Positions 11,909-23,200 of a stretch of 27,803 nt of DNA are shown here, in pieces. Every line of letters begins with the position of its first letter. The stretch's first letter is position 1. The DNA is from Lingula anatina. Its lineage: Eukaryota; Brachiopoda; Lingulata; Lingulida; Lingulidae. The stretch is from NCBI RefSeq assembly GCF_001039355.2, contig NW_019775502.1, positions 967,142-994,944 of the forward strand. Direction: 5' to 3'. Made by a program: the position numbers and the translations under genes. The notes under the pieces were generated by a model, which searched no databases, was not told where the DNA came from, and saw only the letters and a program-made list of their open reading frames with translations.

Positions 11909-13037
11909 AACTGGTAAGACATTGATCTGCTTTAATGTGTTGGTTATTCTTACCTTGATAATCTGTATGAGAAGGCGTGTCCAAGTGATGGCATACTGTG
12001 ACAGAGTTTCTGTGCTACACTGGCTGAGAAGATCATTCAGTAGTACTAGACTCTCAACTCTACAAAAATGTACAAAAATGAAAAAAAAACAGTAAAATAA
12101 TAACTAACAAGATATCTCATACATAAAAATTACTTCAGAAATAAGTAAATAAAAGAGAATGAGAGCTATAAACACAAGTCTAAATTACATAGAAGACCCC
12201 TGTTTTCTCTGTACATAACAGATAAGGTAAAGTAACATGGGAAAATGTTCATTAACTTGGTAGTTGGAACATATATATATATATATATACACTGTACATA
12301 TATGATAACATGGGAAAGTTTTAAACAGAAACAATAAGTTTATGCTTACCTGGATTTAGCTGCATTTAGACCAGAGTTGATTTTACTGATCTCATCTTGA
12401 ATTTGACTTGCTTTCTGAGAATAAGCAAAAAGATTAAAATAGACCCAAGGCCAAGTAGGGCACAAATGCCAAGCAATAACGCAATATAAGAATTTCCAAT
12501 CCTCAAAAACAATTGAAGAACAATTAACTGCTTACTATATTTAACTAAGGCAATAAAGTTAGTTAAATTTTGCGTCTGCAGCAATCATATTTTAACTTCA
12601 TTTATCCGTTTGTATGCTGAAGCACTCCATAACAGTAACGAGTTTCTGTCTGAATGCCACCCTATTAACAGCTTCCGTATCCACTCACCTGGAGTTCAGG
12701 AAAATCCCAAAACCTGTGGTGCATGTATTCAGAACAATAAGCTTCCTAGCACTACTGTTCACTGTTATGTTAGTGTACACTAGATAGATAAAGCATCTGT
12801 GTCGTACGTAGCTACTTAATTGAACCATGCACTTGACACGCGACGACAAACAGCTGATGTGAAACGGAAGAATCTATAACATAAGAACTACTTTGACTCT
12901 GCATTATAACCTACAATCATTACCTGTGTGTTGTAGAGTTTGTGTTCGTCTACAATTTGTCTGAAATCTACCAGAGACCGCAAATTTCCTTCAAAATTTT
13001 TTGTCAACACCGACAGCACGTGTTCCCGTCCTTCCAT
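5258..13037 (-). CDS. PELP1: PELP1 homologue (Rix1-type 60S ribosome biogenesis factor), complete
   Basis: Nucleolar/nucleoplasmic scaffold of the PELP1-WDR18-TEX10 (Rix1) complex in 60S maturation; in vertebrates it is also a nuclear-receptor coregulator. Exons in transcript order: 12924-13037, 12350-12414, 11954-12059, 11542-11691, 11087-11158, 10790-10849, 10256-10406, 9701-9830, 9363-9450, 9006-9100, 8408-8518, 7950-8088, 7333-7536, 6718-6927, 5586-6278, 5258-5308. All have GT/AG borders and matching phases; together 2439 nt, 812 residues. Family matches: GIKHAESW and LDQLYEGVE (exon 7), EVYSTLVVWVQTLGAS (12), NSDVCLSALA (13), CRRELY and SKCPPPSHC (14), VSSFCQEAL and HPRVPSLQ (15), MLASFVDAQPDSD at the C-terminus. 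One LxxLL motif (LNDLL, residues 67-71) and a basic NKRKK cluster in exon 13 are visible. The tail is a 231-codon Ser/Glu-rich exon, and the long Pro- and Glu-runs of the 1130-residue human protein are absent. Exon 10 carries an odd tandem donor repeat. Confidence 0.95.
8881..9060 (-). repeat. 60-bp tandem triplication across the PELP1 exon 10 splice donor
   Basis: Units 8941-9000 and 9001-9060 are identical. 8881-8940 is the same except for three changes within 8881-8890. Each unit, read on the minus strand, holds the end of exon 10 (coding for LPFLHTSVLRVLSCLIS) plus the splice donor. This gives three successive in-phase donors with exon left edges at 9006, 8946 and 8886. The first two read AAG/GTATGT, the third ATG/GTGTGT. 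The unit is 60 nt with no stop, so using a later donor would add 20 or 40 residues without shifting the frame. The downstream exon (8408-8518) fits all three. Confidence 0.95.
11482..11535. repeat. (GA)27 microsatellite at a PELP1 splice donor
   Basis: An uninterrupted GA run ends at 11535. The donor of PELP1 exon 4 is the AC at 11540-11541 on the plus strand. On the transcript the intron therefore starts GTAAAG and goes straight into a (CU)n tract. Confidence 0.97.
11872..11905. repeat. Interrupted A tract in a PELP1 intron
   Basis: A long A run with one T interruption lies in the intron between exons 3 and 4. A shorter A run is at about 11727-11745. On the transcript these are U-rich stretches; no element boundaries are seen. 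Confidence 0.8.
12271..12289. repeat. (AT)n microsatellite in a PELP1 intron
   Basis: A short alternating AT run lies between PELP1 exons 2 and 3. Confidence 0.9.
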
Positions 13038-13494
13038 ATTGTTTGCGCTTTGTTCCTCATATCAGCGTGAGACACTTTTATTTTTATCGACTTCATAATT
13101 AAACATTTCAATCCTAGATGAAAAGATTAATAGTAATATAAAGATATCTTTCGCCAAATTATTTCAATTTGAAAGATTTCAATTGTTAATAATGTAATAA
13201 GTTTATCATATAGCGAGCTCTTATTGTCTGGAACTAGTCAAAACACTACTATATTTATCAGCCTCAAGATCATGACGCTGCAGTCCCCCCGACAGAGAAA
13301 AGGGATTTGCACACGTATATTGGGGCCAAAAGTTAGTGTTCAGGTATTCGCCGTTTTTTCCGTAGAAATGATTAACTGATACTACAGTAGTCAAAATAAA
13401 AATACCTCTAAAGCTTTATTTACATCTATTAAAACGAGGAAGAAGAAATGTGGACTAAACATTGTAACTTTCAAAATTCTTTATTTTTCCATAA

Positions 13495-13519
13495 ATAATA
13501 ATAATAATAATAATAATAA
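13495..13519. repeat. (AAT)n microsatellite
   Basis: About eight AAT units lie upstream of the PELP1 start, in intergenic DNA. Confidence 0.9.
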
Positions 13520-13620
13520 AAATAATAAAACAAATCAATATCAGGGTAAAGCTTGTCAGTGATTTTTCTTTTTTTTTTTCTTTCTTTCTTTTTTTTTTTT
13601 TTGCTTTTTATAAACTTTAT

Positions 13621-15147
<1,527 letters not shown>

Positions 15148-15660
15148 TGAGTCGACAGCCCTAACCCATGTCCAGCCGCCGCTTGACTCCTCACAATTCC
15201 GTCGTTTCTATGATCTTCCTTGATTCATTTGAACTGTTCATCTTAATATCGCCCTCCTTATAATGATGGTAACTTGCTTTTGTAATTACTAAATGTAACA
15301 TCTCAAGACCTCACCCCCTGAGGTCCCCGGCCGGACAACAACTGCCGTCCATGCCTCCATCTTCACTTATTCATCTTTTATTTCATCTAGCCTCTTTAAG
15401 TCACGCCTCCGTCGTTTCTTTCATTTGTCTATCGGTCGTCTGCTGTGTAAATATAGTAACTCGCTTTCACAGTTAAAAAACACCTCCGCCCTCAAGTTTT
15501 TTTTCTTACACCTAGTCAACTTGAACTCACACGTCCATCGGTCATCTTCCGTGCAAAGACAGTGAGCAGCTCGCTGATATAGTTACTAACACCGTACGTC
15601 AAGGGGTCGACGGCCCGATAACAACTGCCGTCCATACCTCCATCCTCACATACTGTTTCA
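15148..15660. repeat. Decayed repeat, GC-richer than its surroundings
   Basis: ACAACTGCCGTCCATRCCTCCATC with flanks occurs at 15338 and 15621. A GTCGAC-(A/G)GCCC block occurs at 15151 and 15607. A CTTCCGTGCAA block followed by an AxCTCGxTGxTATAG block occurs at about 15098 and 15546. The blocks recur in the same order but with uneven spacing (about 100-290 bp), as in an old, partly deleted tandem repeat. The 71-codon minus frame at 15516-15731 lies inside it and I do not call it a gene. Confidence 0.5.
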
Positions 15661-16047
15661 TCGATGCCTAAAGCATCTACTTCTTGCCTTTTGCCAGCAA
15701 TAGGCAATACTGGCGTTTGTAATAAATACATTGGATTAAATACCTACATTAAATATCTTAATATTAAAACACATCAGTTTAAATTTATGTGCCCTACGAT
15801 AAATCCAAAAATGGTTAAGTGTGTGTATTTTAACTGGTACAATCAACAACATATTTTCTGAAATTTTTTAGAAAGACTTTGAATGTCCAAATAAATTGTG
15901 ACACTATGCGTCAACGGATTAACATTATGTTGAATAAAATACTTACAAAACGATTTTGTTAGAGAGAACTATTTATAGAGCCCATGAAAAATTAAATTAA
16001 ATACAATAATTTAGCATGCTGTTGTTGACTGTGTAAATGATGGCATT

Positions 16048-17562
16048 TTACTCCTCCTCGGCCTTTCTCTTGCTGCTCTTGCCCTTCCCTTTGCCTTTCC
16101 CGCCGCTGGCCAATACCTGTTGTAGGACCAGATCTTCCATAATTAACTCTTGCAGTTTCTGCTCGCTCCAGTCGTCCCAGACTTCAACGTTCCCGTAGTT
16201 AACCTCGGTGCTGGCTGTAGCCCCCAGTTCACTTCCTGACAGAGCAGCGGCGATGGCACCTTTGGAGAGCACGGACTCCGAACTTAAAGAAGGGTTGATC
16301 TCAGCGACTGGCAGCAGATCTGAGGGTTCGGCGGTCTCTCCGTCTGGCTCGGGGAACTTGGTGTTGATGTCCAAGATCTTAACCGGCTTCTTCTTCTTCT
16401 CCTTCTTCTCCTTCTTTGGCTTGGGGACATAGGTCTTCCCCTTTTTCTCCATCTTGGCCTTTTTCTTCTCCTCTTTCTTTCTCTCTTTCTCCTCTTTCTT
16501 CCTTTCTTTCTCCATTTCCTTTTCTTCTTTCTTTCGCTGTTTCTCCTTCTGTTTCTCTACCTTCCTTTGGACGAGAACTCTGTCCACTAACTCGCCTCTA
16601 ACTTTCCCATCCATTGGGCAGTCATCCGGAGGACAACATTTGTCGAACAGGTTTACAGGTCTTGGTTCCGGCCCAGGATTGGCTGGGGTGGGATAGACCC
16701 CAGGGTCTGGCTGAAATAGATGATTTTCATATTAGTTTACTTCGAAGAAATAACTAAATTTTAATTGTGAATTAATGATCAAATTCTAATAAAAATCCAA
16801 AAAACTAACCTGCAGAAAGCAGCAACAGAAAACGGCGAGGAATGCCTGCCATCTTGAGACCTCCTTGGGTATCTCTTCCACCCTTTCTTCATCCTGCTTT
16901 GTCTCATATCTTTCTTGGGCCTCTCTCAGTCTTGCTTTAGTCTTTTCCAGACTATTTTCCTCTTCTACAGAGGAAGTCGATTCGGCCCTTTTGGTGAAAT
17001 GAAAACGAAATTAATTTGAATAATAATAAAAATAGATGCCAGGTATTTACCGTTATGATTTAGATATAAGCTGTGAACGGAGATAACTCAACCAAAAAAC
17101 CGAACTGAATTTTTTACGTCGATCACGAGTCATATTTTTAAAAAGGTCAATTAAAACAAAACTNNNNNNNNNNNNNNNNNNNNNNNNNNNNNNNNNNNNN
17201 NNNNNNNNNNNNNNNNNNNNNNNNNNNNNNNNNNNNNNNNNNNNNNNNNNNNNNNNNNNNNNNNNNNNNNNNNNNNNNNNNNNNNNNNNNNNNNNNNNNN
17301 NNNNNNNNNNNNNNNNNNNNNNNNNNNNNNNNNNNNNNNNNNNNNNNNNNNNNNNNNNNNNNNNNNNNNNNNNNNNNNNNNNNNNNNNNNNNNNNNNNNN
17401 NNNNNNNNNNNNNNNNNNNNNNNNNNNNNNNNNNNNNNNNNNNNNNNNNNNNNNNNNNNNNNNNNNNNNNNNNNNNNNNNNNNNNNNNNNNNNNNNNNNN
17501 NNNNNNNNNNNNNNNNNNNNNNNNNNNNNNNNNNNNNNNNNNNNNNNNNNNNNNNNNNNNNN

Positions 17563-17605
<43 letters not shown>

Positions 17606-18970
17606 GGTGCACGCAAATGAAAACAGTGTTAAATAACCTAACTTTTTCAAATTTTAACTGAAATAATAAGAAATAAATCTTAACAAGCAAATGATGTACT
17701 GCTTCGGCAACATACCGCTCTGGTGTGGGGGTACGCTCACTGGCAGGACTTCCTTCGCTGCTCTTATTAGAGTTATTTGTCTATATAATATAAACATGGG
17801 GGAAAACGTTAGTTGGAAAACAAAATATGACTTCTAAATTGTTATTGGACATCATTCTTTCTGCGGTATTATAGCATTTTGTTCAAACGTTTGCATTTAA
17901 TAGACTTTAATTGTTTAGTTGTTTTTACTAACAAACGTTACTTGAAAAGGTTACTTGATAAAGAAAAGGAGTAAGAAGTGAGTTCATTTAAGCCACAGAT
18001 ATATACAGACTTGACATTTAATATGGAATATTTCAGTTTCGAAGGTATGCGTNAAGGAATAATCTGAGAACCACTTGACTATCATTTGATAGGGGGCACC
18101 TTAGGAACAATTTTAGGTTGCACGGTGGAATTCCCGGTACACACATAGCACTTTTAATAGCAGATTACTTACAAAACCAAGGGAATGAGCAGCTACCTTG
18201 GTAATCAAAATCGCCATATTTGAACCACATAGACAATATGTGGGTAGGCCATTACTCGCCGAATCAATGGCCTACATGTCCTACAACAAAACTGGACCAA
18301 ATTGGACAGATTTTGACCGATGCCTGGAATGTTATTCCAGATTGAACTCTAAAAACCTAACCCAAGGAATGCCTTGCCACTTAAGAGCGCTGGTAGCAAA
18401 CAGAAGAGGTCAAGCGTAACAGCGACCGTTACTGTGACTAGACACTGACATGGGGGTTCTTTGTGAGGCGTGTATCTCTTTTACAGAAAATTATTTGGAA
18501 AATATGGAGATCCAAAATATCTCCTTTAATTGTTGTCGTATGACATAGAATAGGCAATGTGTTTTTGTTTGCTTCTCTGGCGAATTCCATTAATGGACTG
18601 ATGTCAAAATGATATCAAAGAGATAATTGAAAGTTATTAAAACACGATTTTAATATTTATTTTCATTTATCAGTCAGCAAAATAGAAAAAAATTGATGAA
18701 AAATGATTTGGAAAAAAATATTCCATATTAAATGTCAAGTCTGTATATAATGCATTGAAAATAAAAATAAGAAAGCAAAACCCATATTATATAACGTACC
18801 TCAATTGGACCCTTTGGAACCCCATATTCCGGCTCTTCAGCTCGAGCGGATGGAGCAATCCTTCTGCTCCGACGGCGTATACGCAATGCGCTTGCTGCTC
18901 GAGACGCTACATTTCGAACACGTTTACGGGCGCGACTTAGTCTACCTTCGTTTTCTTCGGATTCTTCCAT
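16048..18970 (-). CDS. Unrecognised Lys/Glu-rich protein, four exons, 358 residues
   Basis: Exons: 18800-18970 (ATG at 18970), 17716-17780, 16810-16987, 16048-16710 (stop TAA). Borders are GT/AG, phases agree, total 1077 nt. I do not recognise the family. The N-terminus is acidic (MEESEE), then Arg-rich (residues about 11-43, e.g. RIRRRSRR), followed by a Ser/Thr/Pro-rich segment and a helical charged segment. Next comes a short hydrophobic, Cys-rich stretch WQAFLAVFCCCFLQ (about 125-138), then a Pro-rich linker and DKCCPPDDCPMDGK. A long KEK/KKEEK stretch (about residues 188-245, probably a charged single helix) and an acidic C-terminal part with WDDWSEQKLQELIMEDL end in a Gly-Lys-rich tail with SSKRK. 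The CCC run could be a palmitoylation site and the basic parts nuclear or nucleolar signals; both are guesses. The N gap falls in intron 2, so a missing exon cannot be excluded, although exons 2 and 3 join in phase. Confidence 0.75.
17164..17562. other. Assembly gap (399 N)
   Basis: Runs of N inside intron 2 of the 16048-18970 gene. Open frames that cross it are meaningless. Confidence 0.99.
17563..17604. repeat. A42 homopolymer at the gap edge
   Basis: An uninterrupted run of 42 A abuts the N gap and probably caused it. On the minus strand it is a T tract. It could be the tail of a retroposed element hidden in the gap, but no other hallmark is seen. Confidence 0.9.
18000..18749. mobile_element. 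750-bp segment bounded by 34-bp perfect inverted repeats (MITE candidate)
   Basis: Positions 18000-18033 and 18716-18749 are perfect inverted copies of each other, each with the core CAGACTTGACATTTAATATG. The outermost bases are TATATA, so a TA target duplication, as in Tc1/mariner-type elements, would be compatible but cannot be told from the repeat itself. The interior has no transposase frame: a 73-codon plus frame at 18198-18419 looks random. It lies wholly in intron 1 of the minus-strand gene. One ambiguous base sits at 18053. A non-autonomous DNA element is the best reading; a palindromic assembly artefact is the alternative. Confidence 0.55.
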
Positions 18971-19024
18971 TAAATCAAAATAACTTGATAAAAACTCACA
19001 GTTTCATAAATTACGAACATCGCC

Positions 19025-19092
19025 ATTGGCTTTGATATTGTAACTAACGTTACGAGGGTGATGCCGTTACGCGGTTGTCACTTATGACGTCA
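19025..19092 (-). promoter_or_regulatory. CCAAT box and CRE palindrome upstream of the 18970 start
   Basis: ATTGG at 19025-19029 reads CCAAT on the minus strand, 55-60 bp upstream of the ATG. The full palindrome TGACGTCA (CREB/ATF site) is at 19085-19092, about 115 bp upstream. Both lie where a core promoter of the minus-strand gene is expected. No TATA box is placed convincingly. Confidence 0.45.
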
Positions 19093-20095
19093 TAGAAAGT
19101 GAAACGGAAGGGCAACAAAGGAGTAACGTTTGTTGGATTGCCCATTACGTTTAACGACTACTTATTTGTAAAGAATCATGCCAAATTAGATTATTTAAAA
19201 TGATTTTTATTTATTTATTCATCCTTTTATTTATTTATTTTGTCAGTTATCTGTTAAACAAGCAATCTCTGGTTTTATTTCCTAATTACTATAGATAATT
19301 ATTTGTTATAATTTTTGTTTTTTTATCCAATCCCTACCAAATATTTGAAGAACTTTTGCAAGTTGGGTCATTTTATGCTATTGTTGTTTATTATTAATTT
19401 TTTTACATTGCTATATCGTTATCAATTAATGAGAGGTACTATACGAAAAAGACTGTATCATAAAATTAAAGGTCCGATGCGTGTCAGTTGCTTTATTTTC
19501 AGACCTTCATTTGTACCTACTCATCAGGCTACAAGGTGCACGAAAGCTAACCGCGTTTTTTTCTTTCTTTCTTTATTTCTTTTGATTGCCGAATTCTGCG
19601 TGCTACGCCGATTTAATATTTGTGTAGTGGTGGTGAACTTGAGTCAAACGCCTCTGAAATAATAACCACACCAGTAAATTAAATATAAAACATCATTATA
19701 ACATATGAGGAAGGAATTTAATTTAGATAATTTAATTCAGTGCATATGTATAAAACAGATAACAACAGAAATTAACATTTCAAAAAATATATTGACTGTT
19801 TAAAATAAACACAAAAAATATGTAACGCTTGATAATAAACAACAGCAGGTTACATTTTAACAATGTTCTCCATATTAGATTAATTTATTTTCTAAATGTT
19901 CGATTGTCCAATTTTTTAAAAGAAAATTCATGTCTTTACATTCCGTTGGTCAAGTTCTTAGTAACGTTCTCAATACCTGCTATCCATTAATGAGGAGAAC
20001 ATAAATAGTCATTTTATAGCTATGAACATGTCAAAGATGAATATAGATATTTATAAGTTAATCGTGTGCGTAGTAATTTGATTTTTCTTAACAGC
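19093..20095. other. Intergenic stretch
   Basis: AT-rich DNA between the promoter of the 16048-18970 gene and the 3' end of the ROCO-CARD gene. It has TTTA-rich runs (19203-19240) and a plus-strand frame (19315-19662) that is Phe/Leu-rich and without family resemblance; I do not call it. Confidence 0.6.
19884..19889 (-). terminator. Candidate polyadenylation signal of the ROCO-CARD gene
   Basis: TTTATT on the plus strand reads AATAAA on the minus strand, about 207 nt beyond the proposed stop at 20096-20098. Confidence 0.4.
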
Positions 20096-20214
20096 TTAAA
20101 CACCTTTATAATGCCGTCCAAATTTATGTAATCTACTTTTGGTATGTTTATATTTCTGTTTCCCATCCACTGGGCAGTCATCCGTATTTTCAGTAAACTT
20201 TGAGGCATACCACG
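20096..20214 (-). CDS. Proposed last exon of the ROCO-CARD gene
   Basis: It follows acceptor ATCTAG and completes the split Ala codon from the microexon. It then encodes 38 residues, including WYASKFTENTDDCPVDGKQK and a basic tail, to TAA at 20096-20098. The segment DDCPVDGK nearly repeats DDCPMDGK of the neighbouring 16048-18970 gene. It is short, so support rests on phase and splice borders. Confidence 0.45.
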
Positions 20215-23200
20215 CTAGATCAGATCAGCAGGCTATTACTGCATCACTAACGTCTCCGAGTTTTTCCTTTTCCTCTCTGAGTCGACACATGCGAAATACC
20301 ACACAGCTAAACCCAATAGACTATCTCACCACTCGGTAGCTCATCCATGATTTCCTCTCTGAAATAAGAATATGACATTGGAGAAATAGAATATATGCGT
20401 AATTAAATGTAGCTATATTGTTTTACCATTTGAGACTGATAATTCTATTTGATAAAGTTTAACCATCAATAATATTTATCATGATGGACACTGTAAGGGC
20501 ATGTCTCGCTGCCAAGAAGAAAAAGAAAATAAAATCCGCGAGGATAACATTTCGTCTATCATCTTAACTTCACCGACAGTGTTTTTCGGACCGTGACTCT
20601 GAAGCATATTTCATTTCATTAAATGAACGAAACATTTGCAGACTCCACTCATTAAATGAACAACATATGCCAATACTCACTGTGACGGAACAATTTCATC
20701 TCACCTTGGACGCAATAGATCAGCCAAATGCGTTTGTCCACTGCTCTCTAGATGTTTGTGGAATATGTAAAAAGCTCTGTCTTCTTTGTTTTTCAAAATG
20801 TCCAAAAACTCCTCAACCCGCTCTTGCTGTGTGGCAATTTTCGTTATATTCTCCTTTTCTCTGGGCAAAAAAATGGCTTGTGCTGTAAGACTATTCAGTA
20901 CCTCCAGAAGGCACTGTTCAGTAACCGACTGAACCAACGTCACCCTGTTTCGCCGCAGTCGGTCTTTGTTTTCTTTCAGCACGCCGTCTCTCCCTTATAG
21001 AAAATAAATAAGGACATTTAAAGAAATACACAAGTATACCCTATACGCACTTGGCTACATCTCTGTGGGGACTCGCTTTAAGTGCAATCAGTTTAGCTGA
21101 ATTAGGCGCCTCCTCTTGTTTCCAATGAACTCGTATAATCTCCATGTTTTCTGTATTCTACTTTGCGCCAAGGAGCGGGGGGTGGAGTGTCATTCAATTA
21201 AGCTGATTGGACTCTGAGAGTGTCCCCGCATATTTGGATCGATCTACGTGGACCGATGGTGTCAATGGGAATGGGGTTTTAGTTAAATGCTAAAGAATAC
21301 TTGATCTGTAAAATTTAAGGGATTTCCTACTTCTAACCAAAAGTCTCATCTCTGTATTAAACTTAACTCCTCACGGCGATGATCGATTGTGATTAGATAT
21401 GCAGTCACATTTTAAGGACACTGGTGATGTTGGTAGTCACATTGTTCCAAAACCATGACTTTAAAACAATACATTGAAAAGAGACCCCTTTTCAGTTGTA
21501 AACAAGATAGATTTGAGTACTGTACCTGCCAGAGCTGGGTACACGTGCGTTGCGCTGATAGTTTGAGGGGGCGCATTTCTGCATGGTAAGACCTTCACGC
21601 GTGGAACGTAGTCTGGTTGGTCCAAGATGTCTCCAGGAAAAAGGGTGGGGGAGGGGATGCCTTCTTCAATGCAGTGTGGACACAGCAGGTGCTTGCTGTA
21701 GAAAACACCCGGCCAGTCATTTTTCAAAATGTCGACGAGGTCTTGATGGAGCTTGAGCAGGATGTCCCACATGGCGAGTCGATCTTTCCCTCTGACATTT
21801 GTCGTGATTACCCAGTCTCGCTCTTCGCTGTGACGCGTAAGGAGAATTTTACAACGGCTGGTGACTGCATAGACACCATTATTCCAGTCGATGCGTCTTC
21901 TGTCGAACATATGAAGATACTTGTGGATTCTGACTGAGAGCTTTTCGAACACGTCGCTTGGACATCGGTGGGGTGTGTGAATCTGGAGGGTCAACTGTAG
22001 AACCCCCCTTGGCAATCTGGCCGGCCACTTGCCCGAACTCTCTAAGTCACATGGTTCATTCTGTTGTAGTAAACATGGGAAATGGAATGCGCCGGTTCTT
22101 TTTGCTACAGATGCATCATCCACAAAATAGCTCAGGTCAAGCTTTGTCATAAGCTCAATCATGGCATCCCTTTCAATGCCAGGAACCCCAAAGGACTGCC
22201 AGAGAAACTCCATGACATCCTCGTCAATAATACCCCTCATCTCAAGGTTGTCTACTATCTCTTCAAATTTCTGTTTGGTGTAATTTTCCTTCAGAGCCTT
22301 CTTTTTAACCTCAAAATCATGGTGTAGGACGGATTTGAGGAGATTGATTAAGACTTCCGGCTTGTGGAATATGACTTTTCCGAGAGCTGTATTGGAATCA
22401 AACCACACTACTTCACCAGTATTTGACATATAATTAAGGACATCTTGCACCACATATGTCACTTGTGCTGGAGAAATATCTTCGTCGTCTTCGTGAGGGG
22501 TTTGGGGACCACTTGCCACTTGATTTATTTCCTCGGCTTCTTCATGGAAGAGACTTGTGCAGCACATCATTCTTCTTACGATTCGCGAAATCTGGTTTCT
22601 GTTTTCTTCCTCTATGGAAACGTCTGCCTGGCGTGCACTTTTCTTTTTTCTACGTGCAACCTCAACTTTTACAATTTCTCTGACAACCCCCTCTGTCAGA
22701 GTGTTGGTTGTAGGTTCAAACTTCATCCTCTCTATTTCATTCNCCAAAAGTCTCATCTCTGTATTAAACTTAACTCCTCACGGCGATGATCGATTGTGAT
22801 TAAATATGCAGTCACATTTTAAGGACACTGGTGATGTTGGTAGTCACATTGTTCCAAAACCATGACTTTAAAACAATACATTGAAAAGAGACCCCTTTTC
22901 AGTTGTAAACAAGATAGATTTGAGTACTGTACCTGCCAGAGCTGGGTACACGTGCGTTGCGCTGATAGTTTGAGGGGGCGCATTTCTGCATGGTAAGACC
23001 TTCACGCGTGGAACGTAGTCTGGTTGGTCCAAGATGTCTCCAGGAAAAAGGGTGGGGGAGGGGATGCCTTCTTCAATGCAGTGTGGACACAGCAGGTGCT
23101 TGCTGTAGAAAACACCCGGCCAGTCATTTTTCAAAATGTCGACGAGGTCTTGATGGAGCTTGAGCAGGATGTCCCACATGGCGAGTCGATCTTTCCCTCT

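Noticed and set aside
17053-17690. Long minus-strand frames across the N gap
   Set aside because: They consist of unknown residues plus a poly-Phe run from the A42 tract; there is no real coding content.
18755-19035. Plus-strand frames opposite exon 1 of the unknown gene
   Set aside because: They are antisense shadows of an exon with a start codon, donor site and matching phase.
19315-19662. A 115-codon plus-strand frame
   Set aside because: It is Phe/Leu-rich as expected from AT-rich DNA, with no domain pattern and no supporting promoter or polyadenylation signal.
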